This document shows positions 61,931 through 64,000 of a DNA stretch of 64,000 nucleotides, piece by piece. The DNA is taken from assembly GCA_947172415.1 (NCBI GenBank), contig OX359190.1:5704001-5768000 (forward strand), written 5' to 3'. The first letter of the stretch is position 1. Each line of letters begins with the position of its first letter. This DNA is from Chondrosia reniformis. Lineage: Eukaryota > Porifera > Demospongiae > Chondrillida > Chondrillidae. The notes beneath the pieces were generated by a model. The model was not told the DNA's origin. It saw only the letters and a list, made by a program, of their open reading frames with translations, and made no database searches. The position numbers were made by a program, and so were the translations under genes.

Positions 61931-62340
61931 TAGGGGCTGCCACCGGTAGCCCCCTTATTGTTTTCATAACACGATTTATGTATGGCTTCATGTTACGGAT
62001 ATATATATATATATATAAATATATATATAATACGAGTTCATACGCAACTATTATAACACAGTTTATAAGTCGATATACGTATAATAGGAGTTCATATGCA
62101 ACTATTGTAATACTTAATTTATACGTCAATACATCGTTTTTGCAAATGGCGGCGTTCAGGAAGCTTTAGTTAACGAAGCTTTTCTGTCGCTATTTATAAT
62201 TTTCAGGACACTTAAGCGTCCTCAATCGTTAGGATAAAGAATAGTATATCAAAGCCCACCGATGCGGCCAAGTAGTTCGAGTAAATTCGGGGGGGGCGGC
62301 AGCCCCATGAGTTTTAAACTCAGACTACTTGTTTTTTATT
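61931..62340 (+). mobile_element. Hairpin-ended small repeat, copy 3 (most complete)
   Basis: Begins TAGGGGCTGCC with a hairpin GGGGCTGCC / GGTAGCCCC. It continues with TATGGCTTCATGTTACGG, an (AT)n run, AATACATCGTTTTTGCAAATGG, GGAAGCTT and TTAAGCGTCCTCAATCG blocks. It ends with AAGTAGTTCGAG, GGCAGCCCC (62298-62306) and ACTACTT. GGGGCTGCC near the start and GGCAGCCCC near the end form inverted ends. About 400 bp, non-coding; class not determined. Confidence 0.75.
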
Positions 62341-62992
62341 GATATACACACTATTTGTATGCAGTACTTGTGTGTTTTGGTTGTACGTATTAGTAATATT
62401 TACCTTTTGCATTTACTAGTTGGATGTACTAGTTGTATGAACCAGTTGTATGTACTAGTTGCATGTACTAGTAACTACATATAAGTACAAGATGTATGTA
62501 GCAGTTGTATGTATATACTAGTTGTAAGTACTAGATGTATGTACTAGTTACATCTACTAATAACTAGATATATTTATCAGATGTATGTATCAGTTGTATG
62601 TACTAGTTGTAGTTACTAGTTTTGCGTACTAGTTGTTTGTACAATTGTAGGTATGAGTAACTAGTTGTATGTACTAGTTCTAGGTACTAGTTGTATGTAC
62701 TGCCTGTATGTAGTAGTTGTATGTACTAGGAACTAGTTGTATGTACTACCTGTATATACTAGTAACTATCTGTACTTCTTATTTTATTTACTAGTTGTAT
62801 GTACTAGTTGAATGTAATAGATGTATGTAGTAGTTGTATGTATTATTTTTATGTACTAGATACTAGTTGCATGTACTAGTTGTATGTACTAGTTGTATGT
62901 ACTAGTAACTATCTGGATGTATTAATTGTATGTCCTAGTTGTATGTACTAGATGTATGTAGTTATATGTACTACTTTTGTATTAGAGAAAAA
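62341..62992 (-). repeat. 13-bp minisatellite, - orientation (tract M)
   Basis: TGTATGTACTAGT units up to the foldback element at 62993. Confidence 0.92.
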
Positions 62993-63229
62993 TAAATATT
63001 TTCTACAAAAATAGTGAAGATGTAGGGATGGCACAAAAAGCACATAAACAAGAAAGGGATGTTACACAGTGAAGCATTAGCTATATATGCATGAATCATA
63101 CAACACCCTTGCTTGTAGGATTCATGCATTGCTAATACTTCACTGTGTAATATCCCTTTCTTGTTTATGTACTTTTTGTGCCATTCCTACATCTTCACTA
63201 TTTTTGTAGAAATTTTTTATTTTTCTCTA
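62993..63229. mobile_element. Foldback/MITE-like element with long inverted repeats
   Basis: TAGAGAAAAATAAA at the left is mirrored at the right end, and the arms (each about 105-110 bp, few mismatches) leave a short centre around CAACACCCTTGC. Inner arm sequence includes GATGTAGGGATGGCACAAAA and AAACAAGAAAGGGATG. No ORF. The length and structure suit a MITE. Confidence 0.8.
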
Positions 63230-63737
63230 GTTTCTGTACTTTTTATGGAGCCTAAGCTAGGAATTTGATTGTATTAAAACCCATTTTGGTTTTGATATCT
63301 TCGACTTATTATGACGTCATTAAAATGGCGAATTTATTGAGGCCTTGCCTCTGGGGCCATGAAAACCGTAATACTCAATAATAGCGTTATCGCTCTCGCT
63401 TCTACAAAAGAATACAGTTTGGAAAATTTGCAATAGTTTCGTTTAACAATTAGTCCAAAAGGTTATTTAGTTTTTTAGTTATGGCTGACGAAAAAGAAGA
63501 ATAATAAGAAGAAGAATATGAAGAAGACGAAAATGGGAATTTTTAAAGTTTATTATTTTGCCAGCGGGACATATTCGCTTGCCTTTAAGGTCTAGTTAGA
63601 GTATGTATATTGTATATTTAGCTATACATAGCCTTATTTTGTCGATTTTCGGCTTATTTCGGGATTTTGCTCCTATACCGATGTATGGGGAATGCGAAAA
63701 AACATGTCATCCCTACATAGGGAGTACCACCGTACTC
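63230..63737. other. Unassigned segment, GAA-rich patch and short palindrome
   Basis: Contains a GAA/AAG-rich stretch (about 63485-63540), where an ATG frame stops after a few codons, and a palindrome GGGAGTAC-CACC-GTACTCCC (63719-63738). No gene is supported. Confidence 0.4.
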
Positions 63738-64000
63738 CCTGATATGTTTATGTACTAGGTATATGTACTACTTGTGGGTACTAGCTGTATTAGCTGGTTG
63801 TATGTACTAAGTCTATGTACTAGTTGTATATACTAGTTGTATTTACTATTTGTATGTACTATTTATATGTGTGTGTACTAGTTATATGTACTAGTTGTAT
63901 GCGCTAGCTGTATGTACTAGTTGTAGATACTATTTACATTTACTAGGTATACGTGTATTGTACTAGTTATATGTAGTAGGTGTATATACTTGTTATATGG
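63738..64000 (-). repeat. 13-bp minisatellite, - orientation (tract N)
   Basis: TGTATGTACTAGT units resume and run to the window edge. Confidence 0.9.

Overview
The window is eukaryotic, AT-rich, non-genic DNA, most likely from a metazoan and probably an invertebrate. This is inferred from its mobile elements: Penelope-like retroelements (PLEs) of two types, an RLE-type LINE remnant, a tRNA-derived SINE, and Helitrons with an OTU domain and a 2A-like peptide. I see no intact host gene, rRNA or CRISPR. Almost every other open frame of 60-110 codons in the satellite is a shadow of the repeat.

Layout. About half the window is one minisatellite family with a 13-bp consensus ACTAGTACATACA (core ACTAGT palindromic). 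It reads in the + orientation at 440-2938, 5169-5530, 6246-8063, 8554-10928, 13676-17755, 47200-47510, 49496-51146 and 51624-59350. It reads in the - orientation at 29235-33606, 33707-34048, 35718-35842, 59351-61930, 62341-62992 and 63738-64000. Inserted in the satellite are: a 5'-truncated PLE with RT and GIY-YIG domains and a 12-bp target duplication (2939-5168); three 3' fragments of a second PLE (5531-6245, 33607-33706 inverted, 47511-49495); a tRNA-SINE dimer (8064-8553); a foldback pair of PLE-like terminal repeats (51147-51623); a small hairpin-ended repeat in three copies plus a tail; another foldback element (62993-63229); and unassigned segments at 10929-13675, 17756-18314 and 34049-35440.

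The centre holds two Helitron copies facing each other: left 18315-29234 (+) and right 36153-43996 (-). Both carry DUF6570-like, Helitron-N, HUH/Y2 Rep, PIF1 helicase and OTU segments. Over 22.6-28.8 kb versus 36.6-42.8 kb the translated segments are identical and coordinates always sum to 65387, so there is no net indel and both share the same stops and frameshifts. The flanks of this tract have visibly diverged. The right copy lacks the 1.26-kb part that encodes the 2A-like peptide and 23-aa repeats, and another 1.8 kb differs between copies near the 5' end. One 5' end has the canonical Helitron start TCTCTACTA.

Most notable: all three second-type PLE 3' ends, and the SINE 3' end, join the 13-bp satellite at the same phase and in the same orientation, and the SINE shares its last 10 bases (GATTTTTCAT) with the PLE. 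This suggests a satellite-targeted PLE with a parasitic SINE. Hammerhead-ribozyme-like cores occur in three different PLE-related segments.
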